Source: Chloroflexota bacterium
GTDB taxonomy: Bacteria; Chloroflexota; Anaerolineae; Aggregatilineales; Phototrophicaceae
NCBI GenBank assembly: GCA_023392115.1
Contig: JAEVZT010000210.1
Span: 1-5,280, forward strand
Reading direction: 5' to 3'
DNA length: 5,280 nt
The position numbers and the translations under genes are program-made. Shown here piece after piece: positions 1 to 5,280 of the stretch; position 1 is the first letter of the stretch, and the number at the start of each line of letters is the position of its first letter. The notes under the pieces were generated by a model that was not told the origin of the DNA, did not search any database, and worked only from the letters and a program-made list of their open reading frames with translations.

Positions 1-329
1 GTGCGACGGCATGGGGAGTTTTCTGGCGCATCAAGTTCCCGCTGATCCTGCCGACGGTTGGCATTGTCGGCGTGCTGACGTTCGTCGGCAATTTCAACGC
101 CTTCGACCTGATCTACACGACCCAGTCGGCGCTGGCGGGACCGAACTTCGCGACTGACATCCTCGGCACGTTCTTCTACCGCACGTTCTTCGGCTTCCAG
201 CTTCAGATCGGCAACCCGACGATGGGCGCGGCGGTCGCGGGGGTGATGTTCGTCATCATCATGACTGGCGTCTTGATCTACATGCTGACGTGGCAGCGGC
301 GGCTTCTGAAGATGGACATTCAACTATGA
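1..329 (+). CDS. Carbohydrate ABC transporter permease, MalF/UgpA type (3' end only)
   Basis: This is the last 108 residues of an inner-membrane permease of a CUT1-type sugar ABC importer. The 5' part lies outside the window and the first full codon begins at base 3. The visible protein opens in the middle of the EAA loop, the cytoplasmic segment that docks on the ATPase: residues 1-18 (ATAWGVFWRI, then KFPLILPT) fit the family pattern DGA-x-W-x-x-F-x-x-I-x-x-P-x-x-x-P. A membrane segment follows at about residues 19-40, including the FNAFDLIY stretch typical of MalF-side subunits, and a last one at about 74-97 ends in a basic tail (WQRRLLK). The stop TGA overlaps the ATG of the next permease gene (ATGA, 326-329), so the two half-transporters are probably translationally coupled and form a heterodimer. 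Family assignment is firm. The transported sugar cannot be read from this fragment. Confidence 0.88.
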   Translation, partial: ATAWGVFWRIKFPLILPTVGIVGVLTFVGNFNAFDLIYTTQSALAGPNFATDILGTFFYRTFFGFQLQIGNPTMGAAVAGVMFVIIMTGVLIYMLTWQRRLLKMDIQL

Positions 330-1156
330 GACCGAGCTTACGACTGCAAAAGCTGGCAGTTCACGGCGCGCTGCTGCTCTACACCTTCATCGCCCTGTTT
401 CCCGTCGTCCTGATCCTGATCAACTCGTTCAAGAGCCGCCGGGCAATCTTCCAGAACCCGTACAGCCTGCCGACGCCGGAAACATTTGATATGGTCGGCT
501 ATGAAACCGTCTTCGGGCGCGCGAACTTTGAAAACTACTTCGTCAACAGCCTCGTCGTCACCGTCGGCGCGCTGATCGTGATCCTGATCGCCGGGACAAT
601 GGCATCCTACGCGCTGTCGGAATACCGCTTCCGGGGCAATACAATCCTCAGCCTCTATCTCGCGCTCGGCATTATGATCCCGATCCGGCTCGGCACGGTC
701 AGCCTGCTGCGGCTGGTGGTCAACCTCGGATTGGCGGACACGCTGGCGGCGCTGATCCTCGTCTACACGGCGTCAGGGCTGCCGCTGGCGGTCTTCATCC
801 TGTCGCAGTTCATGCGCCAAGTGCCGCGCGACTTGAAGGATGCGGCGCGCGTCGACGGCGCGAGCGAGTACCGCATCTACTGGATGATCCTGCCGCTCGT
901 CCGCCCGGCGATCGGCACGGTGATGGTCATCAACATGATCCCGATCTGGAATGACCTGTGGTTCCCGCTGATCATCGCGCCCGGCGAGGCGACCAAGACG
1001 GTGATCCTCGGCGCGCAGACGTTCCTCGGGCAGTTCGTCAACGACTGGAACGCTGTGCTGGCGTCGCTGACGCTGGCGATGATCCCGGTGGTTATCCTGT
1101 ACCTGATCTTCTCGCGCCAGTTGATTCGCGGCTTGACGGCTGGCGCTGTGAAATGA
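326..1156 (+). CDS. Carbohydrate ABC transporter permease, MalG/UgpE type
   Basis: This is a complete 276-residue inner-membrane permease, the usual size for the MalG-side subunit of CUT1 sugar importers. About six hydrophobic segments are visible (roughly residues 11-32, 73-97, 106-125, 138-162, 195-216 and 243-263). The EAA loop is clear: D172-A-A-R-V-D-G178, followed by ASEYRIYWMILPLVRP. Other family marks are IPIWNDLWFPLI (about 205-216) and the C-terminal RGLTAGAVK. I chose the ATG at 326 because it forms an ATGA overlap with the upstream permease stop and gives the usual N-terminus: a short basic stretch, then the first membrane helix. An in-frame GTG at 290 would add 12 atypical residues lying wholly inside the upstream gene. 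Its partner is the preceding permease. The ATPase and binding protein are not in this window. ATPases shared between several CUT1 systems (MsmK/MalK-like) are known, so a local one need not exist. The substrate is unknown. Confidence 0.93.
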   Translation: MRPSLRLQKLAVHGALLLYTFIALFPVVLILINSFKSRRAIFQNPYSLPTPETFDMVGYETVFGRANFENYFVNSLVVTVGALIVILIAGTMASYALSEYRFRGNTILSLYLALGIMIPIRLGTVSLLRLVVNLGLADTLAALILVYTASGLPLAVFILSQFMRQVPRDLKDAARVDGASEYRIYWMILPLVRPAIGTVMVINMIPIWNDLWFPLIIAPGEATKTVILGAQTFLGQFVNDWNAVLASLTLAMIPVVILYLIFSRQLIRGLTAGAVK

Positions 1157-1172
1157 GTCTTTTCCACCCAAA

Positions 1173-1179
1173 GAGAGGG
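1173..1179 (+). promoter_or_regulatory. Shine-Dalgarno of the first oxidoreductase gene
   Basis: The purine run GAGAGGG lies in the 25-bp gap after the permease stop. Two ATG codons follow in tandem, at 1182 and 1185. The spacing from the end of the run is 2 nt to the first and 5 nt to the second, so the second ATG is the better-placed start. The protein would differ by one methionine only. No promoter-like sequence is evident in this short gap, which fits continued transcription from the permease genes. Confidence 0.6.
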
Positions 1180-1181
1180 CA

Positions 1182-2183
1182 ATGATGCTCAGAGTTGGCA
1201 TTGCCGGCGCGGGCTTCATGGGGACGACCCATGCGGCAAGCTGGGCGAAAACCCCGGCTGCGATCGCCGGTTTCTACGCGCTCGACTCGGCGCGGGCAAA
1301 CGCGCTCGCGACGGAGTACGGCGCGAAAGTCTATGACAGTTTCGACGCCTTGATCGCCGATGTGGACGTTGTCGACGTGTGCACGCCGACGCACGTCCAC
1401 TATGAAATGGTGATGCGCGCGGCGCAGGCAGGCAAGCAGATCCTCTGCGAGAAACCGCTGGCGCGGACGCTGGCACAGGCGCAGGAGATGGTGCGGACGT
1501 GCGCCGAGCGCGGTTTGCCGCTGCTGGTCGGGCACGTCGTCCGCTTCTTCCCCGAATACGCGCTGGCGAAAGCGACCGTCGAGCGCGGCGACGTCGGCGA
1601 TGTCGCCGTCATCCGCCTGTCGCGGTGCAGCTACCAGCCGCGCGGCACGGATGACTGGTTCCTCGATACCGAAAAGTCGGGCGGCGTGATGCTCGACCTG
1701 ATGATCCACGATTTCGACTACGCGCGCTGGGTCGCCGGCGATGTCGAGAGCGTCTACACGCGCAGCGTCGGCAGCCGCCGACCGATTAAGAGCGGCGACT
1801 ACGCGATCGCCATCCTCAAGCACAAGAACGGCGCGATCTCGAACGTCGAAGGCGGCTGGGCGTATCCCCCGCCGATGTTCCGCACGGCGCTTGAAATCGC
1901 CGGCAGCGGCGGCTTGATCGAGCACCCGGCGGGCAGTTCAACGCCGATCGCGCTCTACCTCAAGCAGCAGGATAACGGCGAAGTCCCCGCCGTCGCCCTG
2001 CCGCGCAGCCCGCTCGCCGAAGACCCGTATGCGACTGAAATCAAGCATTTCTACGACGTGCTGACGAAGGGCGTCACGCCGCGCGTGACGGCGGAAGACG
2101 GTCTGCACGCGCTGCAAATCGCGCTGGCGGCGATCGAGTCGGCGCGCACCGGGCAGCAGATCACACTGGAGGCGCTGAAATGA
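1182..2183 (+). CDS. Gfo/Idh/MocA family NAD(P)-dependent oxidoreductase (first of a tandem pair)
   Basis: This 333-residue protein (332 if the ATG at 1185 is used) is a predicted cytoplasmic dehydrogenase of the glucose-fructose oxidoreductase / inositol dehydrogenase family. The N-terminal Rossmann fold shows the classical glycine motif G9-A-G11-F-M-G14 after a hydrophobic strand (LRVGIA). The family EKP signature is at E90-K91-P92 (LCEKPLA), where the lysine is the conserved catalytic residue. In the C-terminal alpha/beta domain, GGVMLDLMIHDFD gives D172-x3-H176, the D-x3-H pattern that completes the catalytic set with the lysine in inositol dehydrogenases. CTPTHVH (67-73) is the usual strand near the nicotinamide. 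Length is normal and nothing looks broken. Placement behind two sugar permeases suggests it oxidises the imported sugar or a derivative. Members include polyol and sugar dehydrogenases, oxidoreductases making keto-sugars, and NAD-dependent glycosidases such as GH109, so the exact reaction is open. Its stop overlaps the next start (ATGA, 2180-2183). Confidence 0.93.
   Translation: MMLRVGIAGAGFMGTTHAASWAKTPAAIAGFYALDSARANALATEYGAKVYDSFDALIADVDVVDVCTPTHVHYEMVMRAAQAGKQILCEKPLARTLAQAQEMVRTCAERGLPLLVGHVVRFFPEYALAKATVERGDVGDVAVIRLSRCSYQPRGTDDWFLDTEKSGGVMLDLMIHDFDYARWVAGDVESVYTRSVGSRRPIKSGDYAIAILKHKNGAISNVEGGWAYPPPMFRTALEIAGSGGLIEHPAGSSTPIALYLKQQDNGEVPAVALPRSPLAEDPYATEIKHFYDVLTKGVTPRVTAEDGLHALQIALAAIESARTGQQITLEALK
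2168..2172 (+). promoter_or_regulatory. Shine-Dalgarno of the second oxidoreductase gene
   Basis: GGAGG lies within the last codons of the upstream oxidoreductase gene, 7 nt before the ATG at 2180. It is the strongest ribosome binding site in the window. Together with the ATGA stop/start overlap, it fixes the start of the second oxidoreductase and points to re-initiation or coupled translation giving similar amounts of both proteins. Confidence 0.75.
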
Positions 2184-3205
2184 CGCGGCTGGCAATCTTG
2201 AGCTTCGCCCACATGCACGCCGAGGGCTACATCCAGAACATCAAAGCGCTGCCGGATGTCGAGCTGATCGGCATCGCCGACGACAACACGGAGCGCGGGC
2301 GTTACTTCGCCGACCGCTTCGGCGCGCGCCTGTTCGACTCGTATGCGGCGCTGCTGGCTGAAAAGCCCGACGGCGCGATCGTCACGTCGGAGAACAGCAA
2401 TCACCTGCCGCTGGTGCAGATGGCGGCGGAAGCCGGCGCGCATGTCCTGTGTGAAAAGCCGCTGGCAACCACCGTCGAGGATGCCCGGGCAATTGTCGAC
2501 GCGTGTGCCCGCGCGGGTGTCAAGCTGATGACCGCCTTCCCGATGCGCTTCAGCCCGCCGATCGTCGAGGTTAAGCGGCTGCTTGAGCAGCAGACGCTTG
2601 GCGCGATCTACGGCGTCAACGGCGTCAATCAGGGGTCGCTGCCGCAGTTCCACCAAGCCGAGAATCTGGCGTTTCTCAAGCGCGACTGGTTCGTGGATAA
2701 GGCGCTCGCGGGCGGCGGCGCGGTCATGGATCATGTCGTCCACCTCGCGGACGTGCTGCGCTGGTTCTTCGGCTGCGAAGTCGTCGAAGTCTGCGCGCAG
2801 ACGAACAATGTCATGGGCGGCGACAAGGTTGACGTCGAAACCGGCGGCTTGGTCATGCTGACGTTCGAGAACGGCGCGTTCGCCAGCATCGATTGCAGTT
2901 GGAGCAAGCCCGCGCACTATCCGACATGGGGCGGTCTTGGCATGGACATCATCGGCGCTGACGGCGTGGTGACAGTTGACGCTTTCCGCCAGCGCGTCGC
3001 CCTCTACAGTGACCGCATTGGGCGTCCGCAGTGGCTGGCATGGGGATCGGACGCGAATCAAGGCATGGTCGAGGAGTTCGTCGCCGCCATCCGTGAGGGG
3101 CGCGAGCCGTCAATCACCGGCATTGACGGGCTGAAAGCCGTCGAGATCGTCGCCGCCGCTTACCAGTCGGCAGCAAGCGGCGAGGTGGTCAAACTCAACG
3201 GGTAG
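2180..3205 (+). CDS. Gfo/Idh/MocA family oxidoreductase with atypical nucleotide-binding N-terminus (second of the pair)
   Basis: This 341-residue protein is a second predicted cytoplasmic member of the Gfo/Idh/MocA family. It carries the EKP signature at E92-K93-P94 (LCEKPLA) and, in the C-terminal domain, GGGAVMDHVVHLADVLRW with D184-x3-H188, so lysine, aspartate and histidine all sit where the family keeps its catalytic residues. The N-terminus differs: where the first protein has GAGFMG, this one reads SFAHMHAEGY (residues 8-17), so the GxGxxG loop is missing and two histidines lie close together. The following strand ends in ADD (33-35), the usual position of the acidic residue that binds the adenosine ribose of NAD. 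The protein resembles the first only at family level, so the pair are diverged paralogues rather than a recent duplication. The start is set by the ATGA overlap and a GGAGG site. The gene ends at TAG, 11 bp into the convergent gene. It probably acts in the same sugar pathway; the substrate is unknown. Confidence 0.9.
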   Translation: MTRLAILSFAHMHAEGYIQNIKALPDVELIGIADDNTERGRYFADRFGARLFDSYAALLAEKPDGAIVTSENSNHLPLVQMAAEAGAHVLCEKPLATTVEDARAIVDACARAGVKLMTAFPMRFSPPIVEVKRLLEQQTLGAIYGVNGVNQGSLPQFHQAENLAFLKRDWFVDKALAGGGAVMDHVVHLADVLRWFFGCEVVEVCAQTNNVMGGDKVDVETGGLVMLTFENGAFASIDCSWSKPAHYPTWGGLGMDIIGADGVVTVDAFRQRVALYSDRIGRPQWLAWGSDANQGMVEEFVAAIREGREPSITGIDGLKAVEIVAAAYQSAASGEVVKLNG

Positions 3206-4043
3206 TGTCCGCCGGACCCAACTCGTCGATCCTGTACCCTTGCGGATAAGTTGGGTTTTTTAGGCGCGTGTACAGGTACGGCGTGCGCCGGGGCGGCAGC
3301 AGCTTGACGAGATGCGCGCGCAGGCGCAGCAGCTTTTTGAGCGCGGTCACAAACCACGCGGGCTGCTTGGGAAAGCCGAACGCCTCGCGCAGCGGATCGT
3401 CAAGCAGGGCGTAGATCGCGCGGCGCACGATCGGGTGCAGGATCGGCGGGAACCAGCCGAGGAACACCCGCACCGTCGACTCGGCAACCCGGCGGTTCGA
3501 GTCGGCATAGCGGAAATGCTTCCGCTCGTAGTCGCGGTTGAAGGCTTCGAACGCCTCGTAGGTCTCGGGGATACCCTTAATTCCCATGCGCCTGCCGACT
3601 TCGCGCCAGAAGTAGAAATTCGCCAGCTTCTCCGTTCGCGTCGACTCGCGCCACGCCAGCAGCGCGTTCCAGCGGATCGGCTCAAAGACGAAGGTTGACA
3701 GCACGTACAGGAATTCGTCGTTGGGGATGCTGTAGCGCCGGTGCATCTGGTTCATCCGCCGGATCGCCGCCCTGCCGCGCTCGCTGTCGTAACCATTTTC
3801 CGCAATCTCGGCGACGATCAGCGCGGTGTCGTCGTAGCGTTTTTGTCCGGCGCGCGTGAACTCGCCCGTCGTGTCGGTCAGCGCCGAAATGCTCGGCACG
3901 GCGAACGTGCGAAACAGCGCCAGTTCCAGCGATCGTTGAGTTTCGAACGGGAACTCATACGCGCCGACCAGATAGACGATCTTCTGGTGATCGGTCACCG
4001 GGTCGAGCGACTCGATGGCTCGTGAAACCGCATAACGCGACAT
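3195..4043 (-). CDS. Oxygenase MpaB / DUF2236 family protein
   Basis: I recognise this as a bacterial member of the MpaB-like (DUF2236) family. The family includes MpaB' of fungal mycophenolic acid synthesis, which cleaves a prenyl chain, and is related to the latex-clearing proteins, which bind heme b. From the ATG at 4043 the protein has 282 residues. Supporting stretches are LDPVTDHQKIVYLVGAYEFP (about 13-32), FRTFAVPSISAL (44-55) and YVLSTFVFEPIRWN (113-126). The spacing R69-x3-T73 and then H101 (in RRMNQMHRRY) resembles the conserved Arg, Thr and axial heme His of latex-clearing protein, so heme binding is plausible but inferred. No signal peptide or clear membrane helix is seen. The ATG at 4043 follows a GGAAGAG site. 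In-frame GTG (4061) and TTG (4076) codons would add 6 or 11 residues. The gene lies 81 bp behind the glycosidase gene on the same strand, and its 3' end overlaps the convergent oxidoreductase gene by 11 bp. Its substrate is unknown. Confidence 0.82.
   Translation of the reverse strand: MSRYAVSRAIESLDPVTDHQKIVYLVGAYEFPFETQRSLELALFRTFAVPSISALTDTTGEFTRAGQKRYDDTALIVAEIAENGYDSERGRAAIRRMNQMHRRYSIPNDEFLYVLSTFVFEPIRWNALLAWRESTRTEKLANFYFWREVGRRMGIKGIPETYEAFEAFNRDYERKHFRYADSNRRVAESTVRVFLGWFPPILHPIVRRAIYALLDDPLREAFGFPKQPAWFVTALKKLLRLRAHLVKLLPPRRTPYLYTRLKNPTYPQGYRIDELGPADTTR
3216..3261 (+). terminator. Intrinsic terminator of the plus-strand operon, inside the opposing gene
   Basis: A perfect 8-bp stem (ACCCAACT at 3216-3223 with AGTTGGGT at 3249-3256) runs into six T residues (3256-3261). 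Within the loop, ATCC (3229-3232) can pair with GGAT (3244-3247), giving a second short stem and a bulged hairpin. It begins 11 bp after the stop of the second oxidoreductase gene, the right place to end the permease-oxidoreductase transcript. It works only in the plus direction, since no T-run follows on the minus strand. The same bases encode the C-terminal Lys-Asn-Pro-Thr region of the convergent gene. Stem strength is moderate and the loop is long, so efficiency is uncertain. Confidence 0.6.
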
Positions 4044-4046
4044 CTT

Positions 4047-4053
4047 CTCTTCC
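4047..4053 (-). promoter_or_regulatory. Likely Shine-Dalgarno deciding the start of the MpaB-like gene
   Basis: Read on the minus strand, GGAAGAG ends 3 nt before the ATG at 4043, with its GGAAG core 5 nt away. This supports ATG over the upstream in-frame alternatives. The GTG at 4061 also has a GAAGG 4 nt before it, so an 11- to 6-residue longer N-terminus cannot be excluded. Confidence 0.45.
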
Positions 4054-4080
4054 GTACTCACCTGACCTTCGGACAAGCTG

Positions 4081-4112
4081 CTCCACCGGCAGATTGTGCG
4101 CCGCCGGTGGAG
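4081..4112 (-). repeat. Perfect 10-bp inverted repeat (stem-loop) between the glycosidase and MpaB-like genes
   Basis: CTCCACCGGC (4081-4090) and GCCGGTGGAG (4103-4112) are exact reverse complements around a 12-nt loop. The element occupies most of the 81-bp intergenic gap and starts 12 nt after the glycosidase stop. It has no T-run on either side, so it is not a textbook intrinsic terminator. It could be a U-less terminator or attenuator, an RNA-stability hairpin, or a regulator's binding site. No -35/-10 pair that I trust is visible in the gap. Confidence 0.6.
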
Positions 4113-4124
4113 AGTTCAGAGCGT

Positions 4125-5280
4125 TTATTCGTATGCGGCGCGCGCGGCGCTGATGCGCCCGAGGCTGTCTTCCAGCCCGCCGGGGCGGTTGCGCTTGAGC
4201 CACTGCGCCCGGTAACGCGCTTCGAGCGCCGCCAGTTCGTCGCGCATGTCCTCGCAGCGGATCGACTCGTCGCCGGCGATTATCAACAGGCGTTTCGCGC
4301 CGTGCCGGAGCATGTCGGCGGTAAGCCGGAATTCCTCGTCGATCAGCGCCGCGTCGGGACGCGCCATTTTCGCGCCCTCCAGCGGGCGCATGACTCCATC
4401 AATATACGCGAGCGCTTCGCGCAGCTTGCCCGGCAGATCGTCGACCTGCTGCAAGCGCTGGCGGTTGCGCGCCAGCGATCCCTTGACGTCGCCGGTCATC
4501 AGGTCGAGCGGGAGCTGGTAGGCGAGGTGGAAGATGCTGCCGTTGCTGATACGGATGCCCGTCTGCTGGTAGGTGTTGCCGAGGTCATATGCCAGCCTGC
4601 CCATGACTCCGGCGCTGTCCTCGAAGGCGAAGGCGTCGAGCGCGGCGGGAAGATTAATTGCGGCGTTTGCCTCATATGCCCAACCGCACGCCGCGCCGTA
4701 AGCGTAGCCGAGGAAGCTGACCGGCAGCGTCTGCCAGTGACCGAAGTCGCCCCAGTCGGTCGTCAGCACGCCGATCGCGCCGTACTTCAGCCCATTGCTC
4801 ACCATTTCGCTGATGTTGCCGATCGCGTTGTCGGTGCGCCCGGCGATTGTCGTCCATGCCGACGTTCCCGGACAGACGTAGAACGGAATCCCGGACGCGG
4901 CATAGGCGGCGCACTTCTTATCGACCCGGCTCGCTTCCTCCTGCCAGCCCGTCCCCGGCGATTGGCGGCGGGCGGCGTCGAACTCCGCCGATGCTTCGTA
5001 CCACCATTCGAGCGCGATGGCGTCGCGCGGGATTTCCGCCACCAGTTCCGGGTACGAGGCGATGATGTCGCCCCAGAACAGCATCGTCTTGCCGCGCGCG
5101 CGGACGCGCTCGTAAATTTCGAGCAGGAATTCGAGGTATACGCGCCCAAGCCCCTTGATCTCGCACGCCGACTTGCTGCGCCCCTGTCCGAGATCGAACG
5201 TTTCATCGCAGCCGACGTTGAAATACTGACTGGTGAAGTTCGGCAGCAGTTCATCGTACAGTTCTTCGAGGAACGTCAGG
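4125..5280 (-). CDS. Family 20-like glycoside hydrolase (beta-N-acetylhexosaminidase-like), C-terminal part
   Basis: The reading frame is open from the window edge to TAA at 4125-4127, giving 384 residues of a protein whose start lies outside. The visible part begins inside the catalytic barrel. FNVGCDETFDLG places D25-E26 (5202-5207), matching the Asp-Glu pair of GH20 enzymes, where Asp positions the substrate N-acetyl group and Glu is the acid/base. MLFWGDII (66-73), EWWY (91-94), PGTSAW (137-142) and TTDWGDFGHWQ (173-183) are aromatic and acidic barrel-end motifs suited to lining a sugar site. A mostly helical C-terminal region follows, ending in YRAQWLKRNRPGGL (356-369). Known GH20 enzymes hydrolyse terminal beta-linked GlcNAc or GalNAc by substrate-assisted catalysis. 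Specificity and cellular location cannot be judged because the N-terminus is missing. An ATG at 5084 is internal and is not the start. The neighbouring sugar importer and oxidoreductases fit a sugar-use locus, although they lie on the opposite strand. Confidence 0.8.
   Translation of the reverse strand, partial: LTFLEELYDELLPNFTSQYFNVGCDETFDLGQGRSKSACEIKGLGRVYLEFLLEIYERVRARGKTMLFWGDIIASYPELVAEIPRDAIALEWWYEASAEFDAARRQSPGTGWQEEASRVDKKCAAYAASGIPFYVCPGTSAWTTIAGRTDNAIGNISEMVSNGLKYGAIGVLTTDWGDFGHWQTLPVSFLGYAYGAACGWAYEANAAINLPAALDAFAFEDSAGVMGRLAYDLGNTYQQTGIRISNGSIFHLAYQLPLDLMTGDVKGSLARNRQRLQQVDDLPGKLREALAYIDGVMRPLEGAKMARPDAALIDEEFRLTADMLRHGAKRLLIIAGDESIRCEDMRDELAALEARYRAQWLKRNRPGGLEDSLGRISAARAAYE

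Noticed and set aside
290..325. GTG at 290 as an upstream start for the second permease
   Set aside because: It adds 12 atypical residues within the upstream permease, whereas the ATG at 326 gives a family-like N-terminus and an ATGA coupling overlap.
1157..1181. Possible internal promoter between the second permease and the first oxidoreductase
   Set aside because: The gap is only 25 bp, has a clear ribosome binding site, and shows no believable -35/-10 pair.
1092..1925. Long open frame of 277 codons on the minus strand over the first oxidoreductase gene
   Set aside because: It is the antisense shadow of a clear Gfo/Idh/MocA gene in GC-rich DNA. Its translation is rich in Arg, Ala, Asp and His with no recognisable domain.
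2051..3061. Open frame of 336 codons on the minus strand opposite the second oxidoreductase gene
   Set aside because: It has the same composition-driven cause. It spans the junction of two well-supported plus-strand genes, and its translation resembles no family I know.
3154..3182. 8-bp inverted repeat CGCCGCTT/AAGCGGCG, 12 nt beyond the MpaB-like stop on the minus strand, as its terminator
   Set aside because: No T-run follows on the minus strand, and it lies in an alanine-rich, GC-rich coding stretch where such pairing arises easily by chance.
4044..4076. TTG (4076) or GTG (4061) as start of the MpaB-like gene
   Set aside because: The ATG at 4043 has the better codon and a GGAAGAG site. 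The GTG remains possible, but the extension shows nothing family-like.

Overview
The window is gene-dense, GC-rich bacterial DNA (by eye somewhat above 60% G+C). It holds two convergent gene sets and no RNA genes, mobile elements or CRISPR arrays that I can see. The combination of sugar ABC permeases joined to Gfo/Idh/MocA oxidoreductases, an MpaB/DUF2236 oxygenase-like protein and a family 20-type glycosidase, with its codon style, suggests a free-living heterotroph such as a Chloroflexota (Anaerolineae-like) bacterium. That assignment is an impression from gene content, not a measurement.

Plus strand, 1-3205: a tightly packed operon whose 5' part lies outside the window. It holds the 3' end of a MalF/UgpA-type sugar permease, a complete MalG/UgpE-type permease, and two consecutive Gfo/Idh/MocA NAD(P)-dependent oxidoreductases. 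Two of the three junctions are 4-bp ATGA overlaps and the third is a 25-bp gap with a Shine-Dalgarno sequence, so co-transcription and translational coupling are very likely. The transcript appears to end at an intrinsic terminator (hairpin plus six T, 3216-3261) that lies inside the 3' end of the convergent gene.

Minus strand, 5280-3195: the C-terminal 384 residues of a family 20-like glycoside hydrolase (N-terminus outside the window) come first. An 81-bp gap with a perfect 10-bp inverted repeat follows, and then a complete MpaB/DUF2236-family protein. The last codons of that gene overlap the end of the second oxidoreductase gene by 11 bp.

The likely theme is glycan or amino-sugar use. A glycosidase would release sugars, a CUT1-type ABC transporter would import them, and a pair of dehydrogenase-like enzymes would oxidise or epimerise the imported sugar. 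No gene here fixes the substrate. The ABC ATPase and substrate-binding protein are not in the window, and the MpaB-like protein has no obvious place in this pathway. I see no convincing new system. The points most worth a second look are the terminator embedded in the opposing gene, the unusual nucleotide-binding N-terminus of the second oxidoreductase, and the intergenic stem-loop.
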